Shown: piece by piece, positions 6,734-15,766 of the stretch | How the letters are laid out: each line of letters begins with the position of its first letter | Numbering within the stretch: the first letter of the stretch is position 1 | Source of the DNA: UBA1756 sp045627805 | GTDB lineage: Bacteria > Bacteroidota > Bacteroidia > Bacteroidales > WCHB1-69 | Assembly: GCA_045627805.1 (NCBI GenBank) | Contig: JAZQOJ010000158.1 | Span: 1 to 37,760 of the forward strand | DNA: 37,760 nt | Reading direction: 5' to 3' | Made by a program: the position numbers and the translations under genes | Notes under the pieces: model-generated | The model's input: only the letters and a program-made list of their open reading frames with translations | The model's database searches: none | Told to the model about the DNA's origin: nothing

Positions 6734-7930
6734 ATGGAAAAATTCGATCCCGCTACCAGTATTCAAGCGATTGACCAAAAAGATCTCAACCGCGGCGTAA
6801 ACCCTGCCATTTGCGACAGTGCAACCTTTATGTTTGAAAAAGCAAAAACGATGACCGACACTTTCCACGGCGAAACCGAAGGTTACTACCTCTACTCTCG
6901 TCACTGGAATCCCAGCACGTTCGCACTCTGCCAGGCACTCGCTGCTATGGAAGGCACCGAAGCCGCTTGGGCCACCGGTTCAGGTATGGCTGCCATCACC
7001 GTTGCCTTGATGCACGAAGTGAAAGCTGGCGACCACATCGTTTCCAGTATGACCACCTACGGCGGAACCTTCGCTTTCCTGAACAACTACATCAAGAAAT
7101 TCGGCGTTGAAGTCACTTTCGTCAATATGCAAGACCTCGACGCGGTGAAGAAGGCCATCCGTCCCAACACCAAGGTGCTCTACACCGAGACAATGAACAA
7201 CCCGTTGCTCCGCATCGCCAACATCCCCGAACTCGCAAAGATCGCTCACGCCGCTGGCGCAAGACTGCTGGTTGACAACACCTTCACCCCGATGATCTTC
7301 TCACCCTACCGCTTGGGCGCTGACGTCGTGATTTACAGTATGACCAAATATGTGAACGGTATGAACGACTGCGTTGCCGGCGCAATCTGCGGCACCGCCA
7401 ACTATATCAACTCCCTGATCGACGTGAACGACGGCACCGCTATGCTGCTCGGTCCCGTTTTGGATCCGATGCGCTCATCCAGCATCCAAAAGAACCTGCA
7501 CACCTTGCACATCCGTATGAAACAGCACAGCGCCAACGCAATGTACTTGGCAAAACGTTTCAAAGAAACCGGTATCAAGTACAACTACCCGGGCCTCCCC
7601 GAACACGTTGACCACGAACTGTTCAAATCGATGATGAACGAGCAGTACGGCTTCGGCGGTATGATCTCCATTGATATGGGCACCGCTGAAAAGGCCAGCG
7701 CCATTATGGAAAAAATGCAGGAACTCGGCGTAGGTTACCTCGCCGTGAGCTTGGGCTACTTCAAGACCCTCTTCAGCAACTCCGGCAAGTCAACCTCCAG
7801 CGAGGTTCCGGAAGACATCCAGAAGGAAATGGGTATGAGCGAAGGCCTGATCCGCTTCTCCGTCGGCCTCGACAACGATCCCGAACGCACCTTCCAACTC
7901 ATCAAACAAGCTATCGACGCAACCAAATAA
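6734..7930 (+). CDS. Cys/Met metabolism PLP-dependent enzyme (methionine gamma-lyase-like)
   Basis: A 398-residue enzyme of the cystathionine gamma-synthase / methionine gamma-lyase / O-acetylhomoserine sulfhydrylase family. The cofactor lysine is K205 in YSMTKYVNG, the PLP aspartate D181 in VDNTF, the phosphate-binding group GSGMAAI at 82-88, and the YSRHWNPS loop at 54-61 is the neighbour-subunit active-site segment. Two positions are unusual. The stretch after the lysine reads GMNDCVAG, where many family members have GHSD. The YGGTF motif at 109-113 has glycine at the position where classical methionine gamma-lyases carry a cysteine (YGCTF). Exact substrate is therefore open: elimination of methionine, or a transsulfuration or sulfhydrylation step. 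Own promoter and terminator. Confidence 0.88.
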   Translation: MEKFDPATSIQAIDQKDLNRGVNPAICDSATFMFEKAKTMTDTFHGETEGYYLYSRHWNPSTFALCQALAAMEGTEAAWATGSGMAAITVALMHEVKAGDHIVSSMTTYGGTFAFLNNYIKKFGVEVTFVNMQDLDAVKKAIRPNTKVLYTETMNNPLLRIANIPELAKIAHAAGARLLVDNTFTPMIFSPYRLGADVVIYSMTKYVNGMNDCVAGAICGTANYINSLIDVNDGTAMLLGPVLDPMRSSSIQKNLHTLHIRMKQHSANAMYLAKRFKETGIKYNYPGLPEHVDHELFKSMMNEQYGFGGMISIDMGTAEKASAIMEKMQELGVGYLAVSLGYFKTLFSNSGKSTSSEVPEDIQKEMGMSEGLIRFSVGLDNDPERTFQLIKQAIDATK

Positions 7931-7952
7931 TTCTAATGCACGATAATGTTCT

Positions 7953-7988
7953 CTCCCGCTGTCGGCCTCCGATGGCGGGAGTTTTTTA
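7953..7988 (+). terminator. Strong terminator of the methionine gamma-lyase-like gene
   Basis: CTCCCGC (7953-7959) pairs with GCGGGAG (7975-7981), and TCGG/CCGA extends the stem inside. Six T follow. It lies 22 bases after the stop. Confidence 0.9.
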
Positions 7989-8037
7989 TTACTGCTGCCT
8001 GCTAAGTTAAAACGGTTAATTGGACGAAGGGAAGAAA

Positions 8038-8092
8038 GGACGAATGCCGCCTGCGGTGTAAACAAGAAATTCGCAGGAAATTTCAAGGAAAT
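8038..8092. repeat. 55-bp dispersed intergenic repeat, copy 1
   Basis: Starts with GGACGAATGCCGCCTGCGG and ends with GGAAATTTCAAGGAAAT. The second copy at 22654-22708 matches at 54 of 55 positions. It contains a CCGCCTGCGG core of dyad character. Both copies lie between genes, after a terminator, and both are preceded by a CGGTTAA-containing stretch. The rest of the 329-base gap (7931-8259) holds two terminators and a small AGCGGA/TCCGCT hairpin at 8174-8188. Confidence 0.8.
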
Positions 8093-8206
8093 GATCAGGA
8101 AATTTTTCTTTTTCTCAAGAAAAAAAGAAAGAGGAGTTGCTGTGAACTAACAATTCGGAAGTTGGATGTGCTGAGCGGATATTCCGCTATGCGGATAACT
8201 CCATAC

Positions 8207-8242
8207 AAAAAAAGGATGCTTTTTTACAAGCATCCTTTTTTA
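8207..8242 (-). terminator. Terminator of the FadL-like gene (structurally bidirectional)
   Basis: A perfect 14-bp inverted repeat (8208-8221 with 8228-8241) has core GGATGCTT/AAGCATCC. A-runs and T-runs flank it on both sides, so it can end transcription either way. It follows the minus-strand gene ending at 8260. Confidence 0.85.
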
Positions 8243-8259
8243 TCAATTTATTAAATAAG

Positions 8260-9726
8260 TTAGAATCTCACACCGACGGTTGCGGCAAACTTGTGATTAA
8301 CATTGTTGATTTCAACCGGGTTGAGGTTCACGTCGCTGTAGTACCAGTAATTCTCTCCAGCCAGACGGCAAATGTAAGCGAGGTCGCAGAAGAACACTTT
8401 TCCGTGGAAACCAACGCCCGCGCAAATGTTGTGGGAGTCGCCCGTGTTGATGCCGCCCTTGTAAGGAGAACTGCTGTAAGCATAGCCCGCGCGAATCATA
8501 AAATGGTCGGTAACAGTGAATTCCGCACCCACGCGCACCGTGTGACAAGCACCATATTTCTCTTGAACTTTGGCATTCTCGTCAATGAAATTATAGCGAT
8601 ACAAAGCGTTGTCGGAAGAGGTCAAACGAGCCATACCGTAATCCGCAAACTCGTACTCAGCATTGATGAAGGCACGCTTCGCAATGGTGAAGCCCAAACT
8701 ACCCATCACGCGGAATGGAGTGGTGAGTTTGTATTTTGAAATGTTCTCATAGTCATCATCATAATTCTTGCCATTCTCAAAATGCGACTCAATCTGACGG
8801 GTGAAATTCTCTTTCAAATTGCCATAATAAGTGGGCGTGTGAATGGAAACGCCGAAGCGGAAGAAGCTCACGGGCTTGTAAATCAAACCGAACTTCGCAT
8901 TGATGCCGACACCCGTGGTGCGCAGATTCTCAACCGTAGTAAAACTGTTGAAAGCCCCCACCTCGTCATTGTCGTCATACTCTGTGTATTCGGTTTGGCA
9001 AGAGTAATCAAGGAACGGAACGCCAACCGTCATACCCAGATAGAGTTGGTCGTTGTAATTGCCACCCAGCGAGAAGTTCATCTCGTCGATGCCGCCCGTG
9101 GTCACCTGATAGCATTCCTGACGCAGGTTGTGCCCAGCCAAGGGAGAGGTGTATTCGTTAACGGTTCCGGGTACGGTATCAATCAGCCAAGTATTCCAAG
9201 ATGCCAGTCCGTCGTGTGTAAGTTCTTCAAAATGAACGCCATTAGCATTATTGGCAAAAGCAGAACCCATAGAACTGCCACCGCTCATTCCACCTGAATT
9301 CACCACGTTGTTGAAGTCGTTAATGCGGTTGTAGCCAAAACCGAACTGCATCATTTTCCACTTCGTGGTGGGATTTTCCTCGTCTTTGTTCAAACGCCAG
9401 GAAAACACCATTCCGAAATTGGTCAAGCTGTAGCGCACGCGGCTGTAAGGGCTCCAACTGTCATTGTAAATGGAGTTGCTGTTAATCGCGTTGATCACAA
9501 TGGGGGTGAAAGTCACCTCATCTTTCTTGTAAAGGCCGATGCTCGCGGGGTTGGTGGCCAAAGCGGAAAAGTCGCCGCCAATGGCGCCGAAAGAGCCAGC
9601 CGCGCCCATAAAACGAGCCGTTCCCGCCCAGTTGATTTGAGAAAAACGCAACGCATCAACCTCGTTTTGAGCGAATGCAACTGCCGAAAACAACATTGCG
9701 GCAGCTAAAATAACTAATTTTTTCAT
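8260..9726 (-). CDS. FadL/OmpP1-type outer-membrane protein
   Basis: Probably a beta-barrel of the OmpP1/FadL/TodX group that lets hydrophobic compounds across the outer membrane; the substrate is unknown. The start is put at the ATG at 9726 because it gives a clean signal peptide (MKKLVILAAAMLFSAVAFA, cut before QNEVDALRF). The ten residues before it look like leader. The mature part begins with a segment containing WAGTARFMGAAGSFGAIGGD and NPASIGLY, the N-terminal hallmark of Bacteroidota members of this group. Many alternating amphipathic strands follow, ending in phenylalanine (ATVGVRF), the usual signal for outer-membrane assembly. About 488 residues, within the family range. It is a monocistronic unit with a terminator; no consensus promoter was found. 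Confidence 0.82.
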   Translation of the reverse strand: MKKLVILAAAMLFSAVAFAQNEVDALRFSQINWAGTARFMGAAGSFGAIGGDFSALATNPASIGLYKKDEVTFTPIVINAINSNSIYNDSWSPYSRVRYSLTNFGMVFSWRLNKDEENPTTKWKMMQFGFGYNRINDFNNVVNSGGMSGGSSMGSAFANNANGVHFEELTHDGLASWNTWLIDTVPGTVNEYTSPLAGHNLRQECYQVTTGGIDEMNFSLGGNYNDQLYLGMTVGVPFLDYSCQTEYTEYDDNDEVGAFNSFTTVENLRTTGVGINAKFGLIYKPVSFFRFGVSIHTPTYYGNLKENFTRQIESHFENGKNYDDDYENISKYKLTTPFRVMGSLGFTIAKRAFINAEYEFADYGMARLTSSDNALYRYNFIDENAKVQEKYGACHTVRVGAEFTVTDHFMIRAGYAYSSSPYKGGINTGDSHNICAGVGFHGKVFFCDLAYICRLAGENYWYYSDVNLNPVEINNVNHKFAATVGVRF

Positions 9727-9826
9727 TGTCTTATTTTTTTGATGATTGATTTGCAAAAAAAACGCGTGTAAGACTTTCTCTTCCTACAAAAGTTTAGATT
9801 TAAACGTTTCCGTATTTTAATTATTG

Positions 9827-9864
9827 TAAAAAAATCGCACGTTCCATTGCTGTCGCGTGCGATT
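9827..9864 (-). terminator. Terminator of htpG
   Basis: AATCGCACG (9833-9841) pairs with CGTGCGATT (9856-9864). On the minus strand the stem runs into a stretch of T. It lies 15 bases past the htpG stop. Confidence 0.85.
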
Positions 9865-9878
9865 CCCTCAACGTCATT

Positions 9879-11756
9879 TTATAGCAGGTCAATGCTGCGT
9901 TTCACAAATTCGCTCAACTTTTCACCCGTCAGAATGTTTTGCGAAAGCATCGCCAAATCAATCAGTTGACGAGTGAGCTGTTCCTGTTTGTCGGCTTCTC
10001 CTTCGTTCAAGATGCGGCCAGCAAGCGGATGGTTTCCATTGACCACAATGTTGTAATGTTCCATATTGCCGTACATACTTTTCTGTCCCGACAGTTTCTC
10101 CATATCCTTGAAACGGCGCATCCACTCGTTCTGCGTGATCATAATGGGCAGGTCGCTCTCGCTCAAGCTGGCAATCTGCACCATAAATTTCTCCTTGTCG
10201 GCAAATTTCTCGAACACTTCTTTCAACGTGTTTTGTTCTGTCTCCGACAATTTTGAAATCTGGCTGTCATCCTTCTCAATCAATTTGTCCATCACGTCGG
10301 CATCCACGCGGGCGAAACGCGCCTTCTCGATTTTGGGCTCTACCAAATTGATGAAATGCGTGTCCAAAACATTGTCCATCAACAACACATCATAGCCGCG
10401 CTCCTTCGCCGACTCAATGTAAACGTGCTGAGTGGCCACGTCGTGCGCATACAAATAAACCACAATGTCGTTTTTGTCTTTCTGCAAAGTCTCGATGTGC
10501 GTGCGATATTCCTCCATCGTAAAATATTTTCCTTCAATATTTTTGAAAAGGAAGAATTTCTGTGCGCGTTCGTAGAATTTCTCATCGGTAAGGCAGCCAT
10601 ACTCAATGAAGAACTTGAGGTCGTCCCACTTTTTCTCAAAATCCTCGCGGTCGTTTTTGAACATCTCCTCCAACTTGTCGGCCACTTTTTTGGTAATGTG
10701 CGAAGAGATTTTCTTCACGTTGGAATCCGACTGCAAATAGGAACGGGAAACGTTCAGCGGGATGTCGGGCGAGTCGATCACACCGTGCAGCAGCATCATA
10801 AATTCAGGGATCACGCCTTCCAGTTGGTCGGTGATAAATACCTGATTACAATAGAGTTGCACCTTGTTTTTCTGAATTTCGAACTGATTGTGAATCTTCG
10901 GGAAATAGAGGATGCCCGTCAAATTGAAAGGATAATCAACGTTGAGATGGATTTGGAAAAGCGGCTCATCGAAAGTCATCGGATAAAGTTCGCGGTAGAA
11001 ATTCACATAGTCTTCCTGCTTGATGTCAGCGGGGGCTTTTTTCCACAGCGGGTCGGTGTTGTTGATGATGCGGGGCGTTTTAATCTCAATGGGCTTCGCG
11101 TCCTTGTTATCTTCCTCGCCCTCTGGCTTTTCCCATCGGCTTTCCTCGCCGCAGCGGATGGCAACCGGCAAGAAACGGCAATATTTGCGCAGCAATTCCA
11201 CAATTCTCGACTCTTCCAAAAACTCTTCCGCATCTTCGGCAATGTGCAGCACAATGTCGGTGCCGCGCTCGGCCTTCTCCACCTCTTCCATCGTGTAGGC
11301 CGGAGAGCCATCACAAGTCCATTTTACCGCCTTCGCATCTGGCTGATAGGATTTTGTATAAATGTCAACTTCCGAAGAAACCATAAAGGCCGAGTAAAAT
11401 CCCAAGCCGAAATGCCCAATGATGTTGGCCCCTTCGCTCTTGAATTTCTCCAAAAATTCTTCGGCTCCGGAAAACGCAATCTGGTTGATGTACTTGTCAA
11501 CCTCATCGGCCGTCATACCAATGCCGCGGTCGGAAACTGTGATGGTTTTCGCTTCCTTGTCCACCTTCACGTCAATGGTCACGTCGCCCAATTCGCAGTC
11601 GGCCTTGCCCATTTTCACCAGCGTGCTCAACTTCTGAGTCGCATCCACTGCATTGGAAATCAATTCTCTAATGAAAATGTCGTGTTCCGAATACAAGAAT
11701 TTTTTGATTACCGGAAAAATGTTCTCAGTCTGTACATTAATTTGTCCTTTTGCCAT
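9879..11756 (-). CDS. htpG: Chaperone HtpG (Hsp90)
   Basis: A cytosolic homodimeric Hsp90 that remodels client proteins with ATP, often after Hsp70; dnaK lies about 5 kb away in the same orientation. The 625 residues are near the length of the E. coli protein. The GHKL ATPase shows as FIRELISNAVDA at about 28-39, DRGIGMTADEV at about 79, and GHFGLGFYSAFMV at about 114-126. The middle domain contains RSYLQSDSNVKKIS with the usual catalytic-loop arginine region. The C-terminal dimerisation part ends in LSEFVKRSIDLL. Start is the ATG in MAKGQINVQTENIFP, as in relatives. A good terminator follows; no clear promoter was seen in the 142-base gap upstream. Confidence 0.98.
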   Translation of the reverse strand: MAKGQINVQTENIFPVIKKFLYSEHDIFIRELISNAVDATQKLSTLVKMGKADCELGDVTIDVKVDKEAKTITVSDRGIGMTADEVDKYINQIAFSGAEEFLEKFKSEGANIIGHFGLGFYSAFMVSSEVDIYTKSYQPDAKAVKWTCDGSPAYTMEEVEKAERGTDIVLHIAEDAEEFLEESRIVELLRKYCRFLPVAIRCGEESRWEKPEGEEDNKDAKPIEIKTPRIINNTDPLWKKAPADIKQEDYVNFYRELYPMTFDEPLFQIHLNVDYPFNLTGILYFPKIHNQFEIQKNKVQLYCNQVFITDQLEGVIPEFMMLLHGVIDSPDIPLNVSRSYLQSDSNVKKISSHITKKVADKLEEMFKNDREDFEKKWDDLKFFIEYGCLTDEKFYERAQKFFLFKNIEGKYFTMEEYRTHIETLQKDKNDIVVYLYAHDVATQHVYIESAKERGYDVLLMDNVLDTHFINLVEPKIEKARFARVDADVMDKLIEKDDSQISKLSETEQNTLKEVFEKFADKEKFMVQIASLSESDLPIMITQNEWMRRFKDMEKLSGQKSMYGNMEHYNIVVNGNHPLAGRILNEGEADKQEQLTRQLIDLAMLSQNILTGEKLSEFVKRSIDLL

Positions 11757-11898
11757 AGTTATATCATTTTAATTGTTGAATCAATGATGGATTTATCAGC
11801 TTTCAAGGCGTGAACCCTGTTTCGCAAGCAGCAAGTTCCATACACACGAAAGCTTGTTTTTCACAACAAGCGCAGCAAAATACAAAATGTGTGCCAAT

Positions 11899-13434
11899 TT
11901 ATTCCACTGACAAATTGTCAGTATTCCACAGCGCCTCGTCTGAGCCGAAAAGCAAAAACGCGCTGAAAAACACGAACAGGTACAGTCCAGTGCCCGTTTC
12001 CAACGTGTCTTCCGCAAACAAGGAAAGAAAAATGGCGCTCCAGAACAATATGTAAAATATTGATTTCGAATATTTTGATAAAAACAAAGGAGCAAAATAA
12101 AAAAGCAGGAACAACACCAGCAAGGGGATTCCGCCCATTAACAAATAAGACAAGAATTGGTTGTGGCAGCCCATATTGCGGCGCAAGGGCGACTGGATGC
12201 TGTCAAGTTGCTGATTCAATGCCTCTTTCCCGCGGCCCAAGCCATAGCCCGCCCACGGACTGCGGAGGAAACACTTCCAGCTGTTTTTCCACAACTCCAC
12301 ACGTTGCAGCACCGACGAATTGAAAACCGTTCCGTCGCGCTGATACAACGTAAAACAGAAATAATTGGGATACAGCATTTTGCACAAGCCAATCTTTTGC
12401 GCGTAATCCACATTGGCCATCCCGCTCTCAATGCGCTTCACATCTTCGGCATTCAACGCCATCACGCCCTCCGCATCCTTCGTCAATGCCTTGGAATTCA
12501 AATAGCGGACCAATGTTGGCGACACCGAATCGTAAGGTATCGTACTGCGCGCCTGCCACGCCGATACCAGTTCCTCCTCGCATACAAAAAGTCCCACTTT
12601 GTGACCATTTTCCACAAACGAGTTCACATCGTGATGGTACGCGTGCCCCAGTTTCGTTTGCAACGGCAAATTCTTTTCAATTTGTTTGTCAAAATGAAAA
12701 TACTGATATGTAACGTACACGAAATCAACTATTACCACACAAAAAACAGAGCAAGTGCCTACCATAATCCAACGGCGCCAACGATTTTCCTTTTTTGTGA
12801 AAAGATAATAGCCAAACAGACACAAGGCAAACAAAAGCAGCAGAATTATGCCAGTAAACACTTGAATTATAAACAAATACAATATCGTCACAATGCCCAA
12901 AACCGCACAAAGCACGCTCAAGGTTCCGCGCTGGCGTAGCACAAAGAAAAAGTCAATCAGCACAGCGAGTACCGCACAAATGCTGAAACGAATGTGCGAA
13001 ATAAACAATCCGCCATCACGAATATCGTGCAACCCATTGATTTTCATAATGATAATACTCAAAACAGCCGATACGACGACCGTAATTGAAAAAGCCAAAA
13101 GAAGGAAACGTTGCTGTTTCAAAGGCAATTTCCGGGTGGTTGCCACCACGATGGGAAGCAAAAACGGAATTTTGGATACCCAGGCACGAAAACTCGTTCC
13201 GGGAACGTCAGTCGCAATGAAACCTAATGCGAAAGCAAGAAAAAACGCACCGAAAATCAGCGACAACCGATTCTCTCTGAGCAAGTTAAGTTTTTCCTTC
13301 CAATTCCATTCAAGCAGCCAGTTGACAAAAAGCGCTCCCCCCATCACATTCACAAACGCCTTCGATGTAGGAAGGGCGATTACCAAAGCGGTTAAAGCAA
13401 TGAAATAGATGTACTTGTGGGCTTTACCAAACAT
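11899..13434 (-). CDS. O-antigen ligase family membrane protein (Wzy/WaaL type)
   Basis: A multi-pass inner-membrane protein of about 511 residues. At least ten hydrophobic segments are visible: a group in the first 220 residues, one at about 225-250, and a C-terminal group from about 415. Between them is a long periplasmic loop of roughly 160 residues. The Wzy_C region is marked by GYGLGRGKEALNQQ and then HNQFLSYLLMGGIPLLVLF, the usual loop-plus-membrane signature of O-antigen ligases and polymerases. It would join or polymerise glycan on a lipid carrier or lipid A core; which glycan is not shown. The ATG at 13434 is preferred to the TTG just before it. It directly follows the S41 protease stop (3-base gap), so the two are surely co-transcribed. 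No other glycan genes are adjacent. Confidence 0.85.
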   Translation of the reverse strand: MFGKAHKYIYFIALTALVIALPTSKAFVNVMGGALFVNWLLEWNWKEKLNLLRENRLSLIFGAFFLAFALGFIATDVPGTSFRAWVSKIPFLLPIVVATTRKLPLKQQRFLLLAFSITVVVSAVLSIIIMKINGLHDIRDGGLFISHIRFSICAVLAVLIDFFFVLRQRGTLSVLCAVLGIVTILYLFIIQVFTGIILLLLFALCLFGYYLFTKKENRWRRWIMVGTCSVFCVVIVDFVYVTYQYFHFDKQIEKNLPLQTKLGHAYHHDVNSFVENGHKVGLFVCEEELVSAWQARSTIPYDSVSPTLVRYLNSKALTKDAEGVMALNAEDVKRIESGMANVDYAQKIGLCKMLYPNYFCFTLYQRDGTVFNSSVLQRVELWKNSWKCFLRSPWAGYGLGRGKEALNQQLDSIQSPLRRNMGCHNQFLSYLLMGGIPLLVLFLLFYFAPLFLSKYSKSIFYILFWSAIFLSLFAEDTLETGTGLYLFVFFSAFLLFGSDEALWNTDNLSVE

Positions 13435-13437
13435 CAA

Positions 13438-15078
13438 CTATTTGATTTTCAGTATTGAACGATAGCGTTGCGGATCGTTAAGAATCTCTTTTGCCTGCTT
13501 GATATCAGGGTCAATTGAAAGTTGGTTGCTGATACGGCCTTTCTGATAATAGTACCGACTTGCGATTTCGGCTGCGAGATATTCCGAAATTTCCTGCTTA
13601 TAAGTCTGCAAATCAGCGGCTTTATCTTTTTCTACCTGTTTCATCATCTGATTGTAAAAACCTTCAATATCCTTGAAATAGTTTTCATCCGTAGCCACCT
13701 TTTTCAGGTCGGCCAACAGTTCTTCAGTTTCCGTAGTATAAGTATATTCTTTGGTTTTCAAGAAGTTGACAAATTCCTGATAGAGGTCGTCGTCAACGGC
13801 GAACTCCGTGGCGGGCGGAATCATCGTGTGACTGGCGTGGTACTGCGTAGCGAAGTCAAACAGGTGATTGTTGAGCACAAGCGCGAGCAGAACGTTGCTG
13901 GCGAGGGTTTCCGGCGTGAGCACGTCAGGTTCCACGCCGCCCTTGTCGTAAACGGTGCGGCCGTTCTTGGTCTTGAAGGCAACCGCCAGCGAATCAGGGA
14001 TGGTGCTGCCAGGCGTGAGCGAATCCTTTCCGAAGTAGTCGATTTTCTGCACGCAACGACCTGATGGGATGTAATATTTGGAAACGGTGAGTTTCATTGT
14101 CGCATTGTAACTCAGTGGCACGATGTTCTGCACAAGTCCTTTTCCGAAAGTCTTTTTGCCCACAATCACGCCGCGGTCAAGGTCCTGGAAAGAACCCGAC
14201 ACGATTTCGGAAGCGGAGGCGCTGTACTCGTTCACAAGCACCACCACCGGGATGTCGCGGTCGGTAACAGGCGCAGGCGTTCTGAAAGTATTGTTGGAGG
14301 CGGATATTTTGCCTTTCGTGGTGGCAATGATCACGTTCTGATCCACGAAGATATTCATAATTTTCACCGCTTCCTGAAGCAGACCGCCTCCGTTGTTTCG
14401 AAGGTCGAAAACCAATGCGGTCATCCCCTGCTTTTTCAAATCCAGAAAGGCGTTTTTCACTTCGGCACCGGCCTTTTCGGTAAACTGGTCGAGTTTGATG
14501 TAGCCGATATGGTCGTCCAGCATTCCGTAATAAGGGATATTGGGAAGTTTCACCTCTTCGCGTACAACATTGAAAGTCAGTTTTTTATTATTAGAAGGGC
14601 GCAAAATCTCAATGGTGAGTGTGGTGCCGGGCTGGCCTTTCATAATGGCGCTCACGTCGGAGGAGGTTTTGCCTTCCGCCGATTTTCCATCCACTTTCAA
14701 GATGATGTCGCCAGGGAGCAGACCGGTTTTATGAGCGGGGCAGCCCTCGTAAAGTTCCGAAATGATGACCTGCTTGTCGCGCTGCTGAATGAGTGCGCCG
14801 ATGCCGCCATACTGACCAGCAGTGAGCATTTTCACGTCCTCGATCTGGGTTTCGGGATAATAAACGGTGTAGGGGTCCAGACTGCCGAGCATTGCGTCGA
14901 GGGCTTTCTTGGTAAGGTCGCCAGGCGAAACCTCGTCGGCATACTTGGCATTGAGTTCGCGCAAGGCGGAGATGAAGATGTCAACATTCTTTGCGATTTC
15001 AAAATCGTTTTGCGCTTTTGCTGGCACAACCATCATCAATGATAATGCCAAAACGATAATTTTATGCTTGATAGTCAT
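13438..15078 (-). CDS. S41 family C-terminal processing peptidase
   Basis: A periplasmic serine protease of the Ctp/Prc family, which trims or degrades protein C-termini. Residues 1-22 form a signal peptide ending in PAKA before QNDF. An N-terminal helical part has SLDPYTVYYPE. The PDZ domain follows, about 85-165 (YGGIGALIQQ, GLLPGDIILKVDG). The catalytic core has GYIKLDQF, DLRNNGGGLLQEAV and the nucleophile in NEYSASASEIVSG, with the general-base lysine in GKKTFGKGLVQ. A C-terminal extension of about 150 residues follows the core. 546 residues is normal for Bacteroidota Ctp proteins. It sits 26 bases after yidD in the hemD operon and is followed at once by the O-antigen ligase gene. Confidence 0.95.
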   Translation of the reverse strand: MTIKHKIIVLALSLMMVVPAKAQNDFEIAKNVDIFISALRELNAKYADEVSPGDLTKKALDAMLGSLDPYTVYYPETQIEDVKMLTAGQYGGIGALIQQRDKQVIISELYEGCPAHKTGLLPGDIILKVDGKSAEGKTSSDVSAIMKGQPGTTLTIEILRPSNNKKLTFNVVREEVKLPNIPYYGMLDDHIGYIKLDQFTEKAGAEVKNAFLDLKKQGMTALVFDLRNNGGGLLQEAVKIMNIFVDQNVIIATTKGKISASNNTFRTPAPVTDRDIPVVVLVNEYSASASEIVSGSFQDLDRGVIVGKKTFGKGLVQNIVPLSYNATMKLTVSKYYIPSGRCVQKIDYFGKDSLTPGSTIPDSLAVAFKTKNGRTVYDKGGVEPDVLTPETLASNVLLALVLNNHLFDFATQYHASHTMIPPATEFAVDDDLYQEFVNFLKTKEYTYTTETEELLADLKKVATDENYFKDIEGFYNQMMKQVEKDKAADLQTYKQEISEYLAAEIASRYYYQKGRISNQLSIDPDIKQAKEILNDPQRYRSILKIK

Positions 15079-15104
15079 ATAGTTATATAGATTTTATAAA
15101 TTCA

Positions 15105-15347
15105 TTAAGGAACGGGATCATAGCCACTTCCGCCCCACGGGTTACAAGAAAGGATGCGCTTGATGGTGAGCCACGAGCCCTTGAAAGGGCCGTGTTTTTT
15201 CAGTGCCTCAATGCCGTAATTGGAGCAGGTAGGCGTGTAGCGGCACGAGCGTCCGATAAGCGGCGACAACGTCCACTGATAGATCTTGATGAAAAAGATC
15301 AAGACATTAGCCAACGCTTTTTTGAAATACTGGTAGATTTTTCTCAC
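15105..15347 (-). CDS. yidD: Membrane protein insertion efficiency factor YidD
   Basis: A small inner-membrane-associated protein that helps YidC insert membrane proteins. Eighty residues with the family signature: amphipathic N-terminus, IKIYQWTLSPLIGRSCRYTPTCSNYGIEAL with three conserved cysteines (positions in SCR, TCS and SCNPWGGSGYDPVP). Its ATG overlaps the rnpA stop by four bases (15344-15347), which indicates translational coupling. The order rnpA-yidD is common; the usual companions rpmH and yidC are absent here. Confidence 0.97.
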   Translation of the reverse strand: MRKIYQYFKKALANVLIFFIKIYQWTLSPLIGRSCRYTPTCSNYGIEALKKHGPFKGSWLTIKRILSCNPWGGSGYDPVP

Positions 15348-15766
15348 GGATTCGCCTTTTTTTCCAATCCTCTTAAACGTTTCAGAATCTCAATTATTTT
15401 ATTTTCAATAAAAGAATAAGGGAGGATTTCGTCGGCGACGTAATAAAAGAAGAGGTCGGCGTGAAGGTTCAGCGGGGCGGTCCAGCTGTCGAGGTGTTGT
15501 CCGTGCTGGAGGCGGTAGGCCTCGCGGGTAAGGCGTTTGAGGCGGTTTCGGTCAACGGCGTGCTTGAAGTGTCTTTTGGGTACGGAAACGAGCACCTGGT
15601 TGCCGCAATCGTCGGCGGTGGCGGGCCGGAAGTCGTAGAAACACTTGAACGGATAACAGAAAACCTTTTGTTTTTTCTTCAAAAGGTTTTCGATTTGCAA
15701 ACGCGAGCAGATGCGGTTTGCCTTTGGGAAAATATAGGATTTCCTGTTAACGTCTTCTGGTTGCAT
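15344..15766 (-). CDS. rnpA: Ribonuclease P protein component
   Basis: The protein subunit that helps the RNase P RNA remove 5' leaders from tRNA precursors. The 140 residues carry the conserved basic helix HAVDRNRLKRLTREAYRL (the RNR motif), preceded by the strand QVLVSVPKRHFK. The N-terminal extension (MQPEDVNRKSYIFPKANRICSR) lets the gene overlap the end of hemD by 20 bases. A later start would lose the KANRI.SR segment, so the upstream ATG is kept. The C-terminus ends in basic RLRGLEKKANP and overlaps yidD. Confidence 0.96.
   Translation of the reverse strand: MQPEDVNRKSYIFPKANRICSRLQIENLLKKKQKVFCYPFKCFYDFRPATADDCGNQVLVSVPKRHFKHAVDRNRLKRLTREAYRLQHGQHLDSWTAPLNLHADLFFYYVADEILPYSFIENKIIEILKRLRGLEKKANP

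Noticed and set aside
9727..9800. Promoter for the FadL-like gene (TAAACTTTTG on the minus strand)
   Set aside because: The spacing between TA and TTTG is two bases too long for the -7 consensus.
10356..11813. A 485-codon open frame on the plus strand opposite htpG
   Set aside because: It is fully antisense to a clear Hsp90 gene, has no family likeness and no promoter of its own; its openness follows from codon bias of htpG.
11852..11871. GCTTGTT/AACAAGC hairpin between the O-antigen ligase and htpG genes
   Set aside because: Short stem and no T-run in either direction, so not called a terminator.
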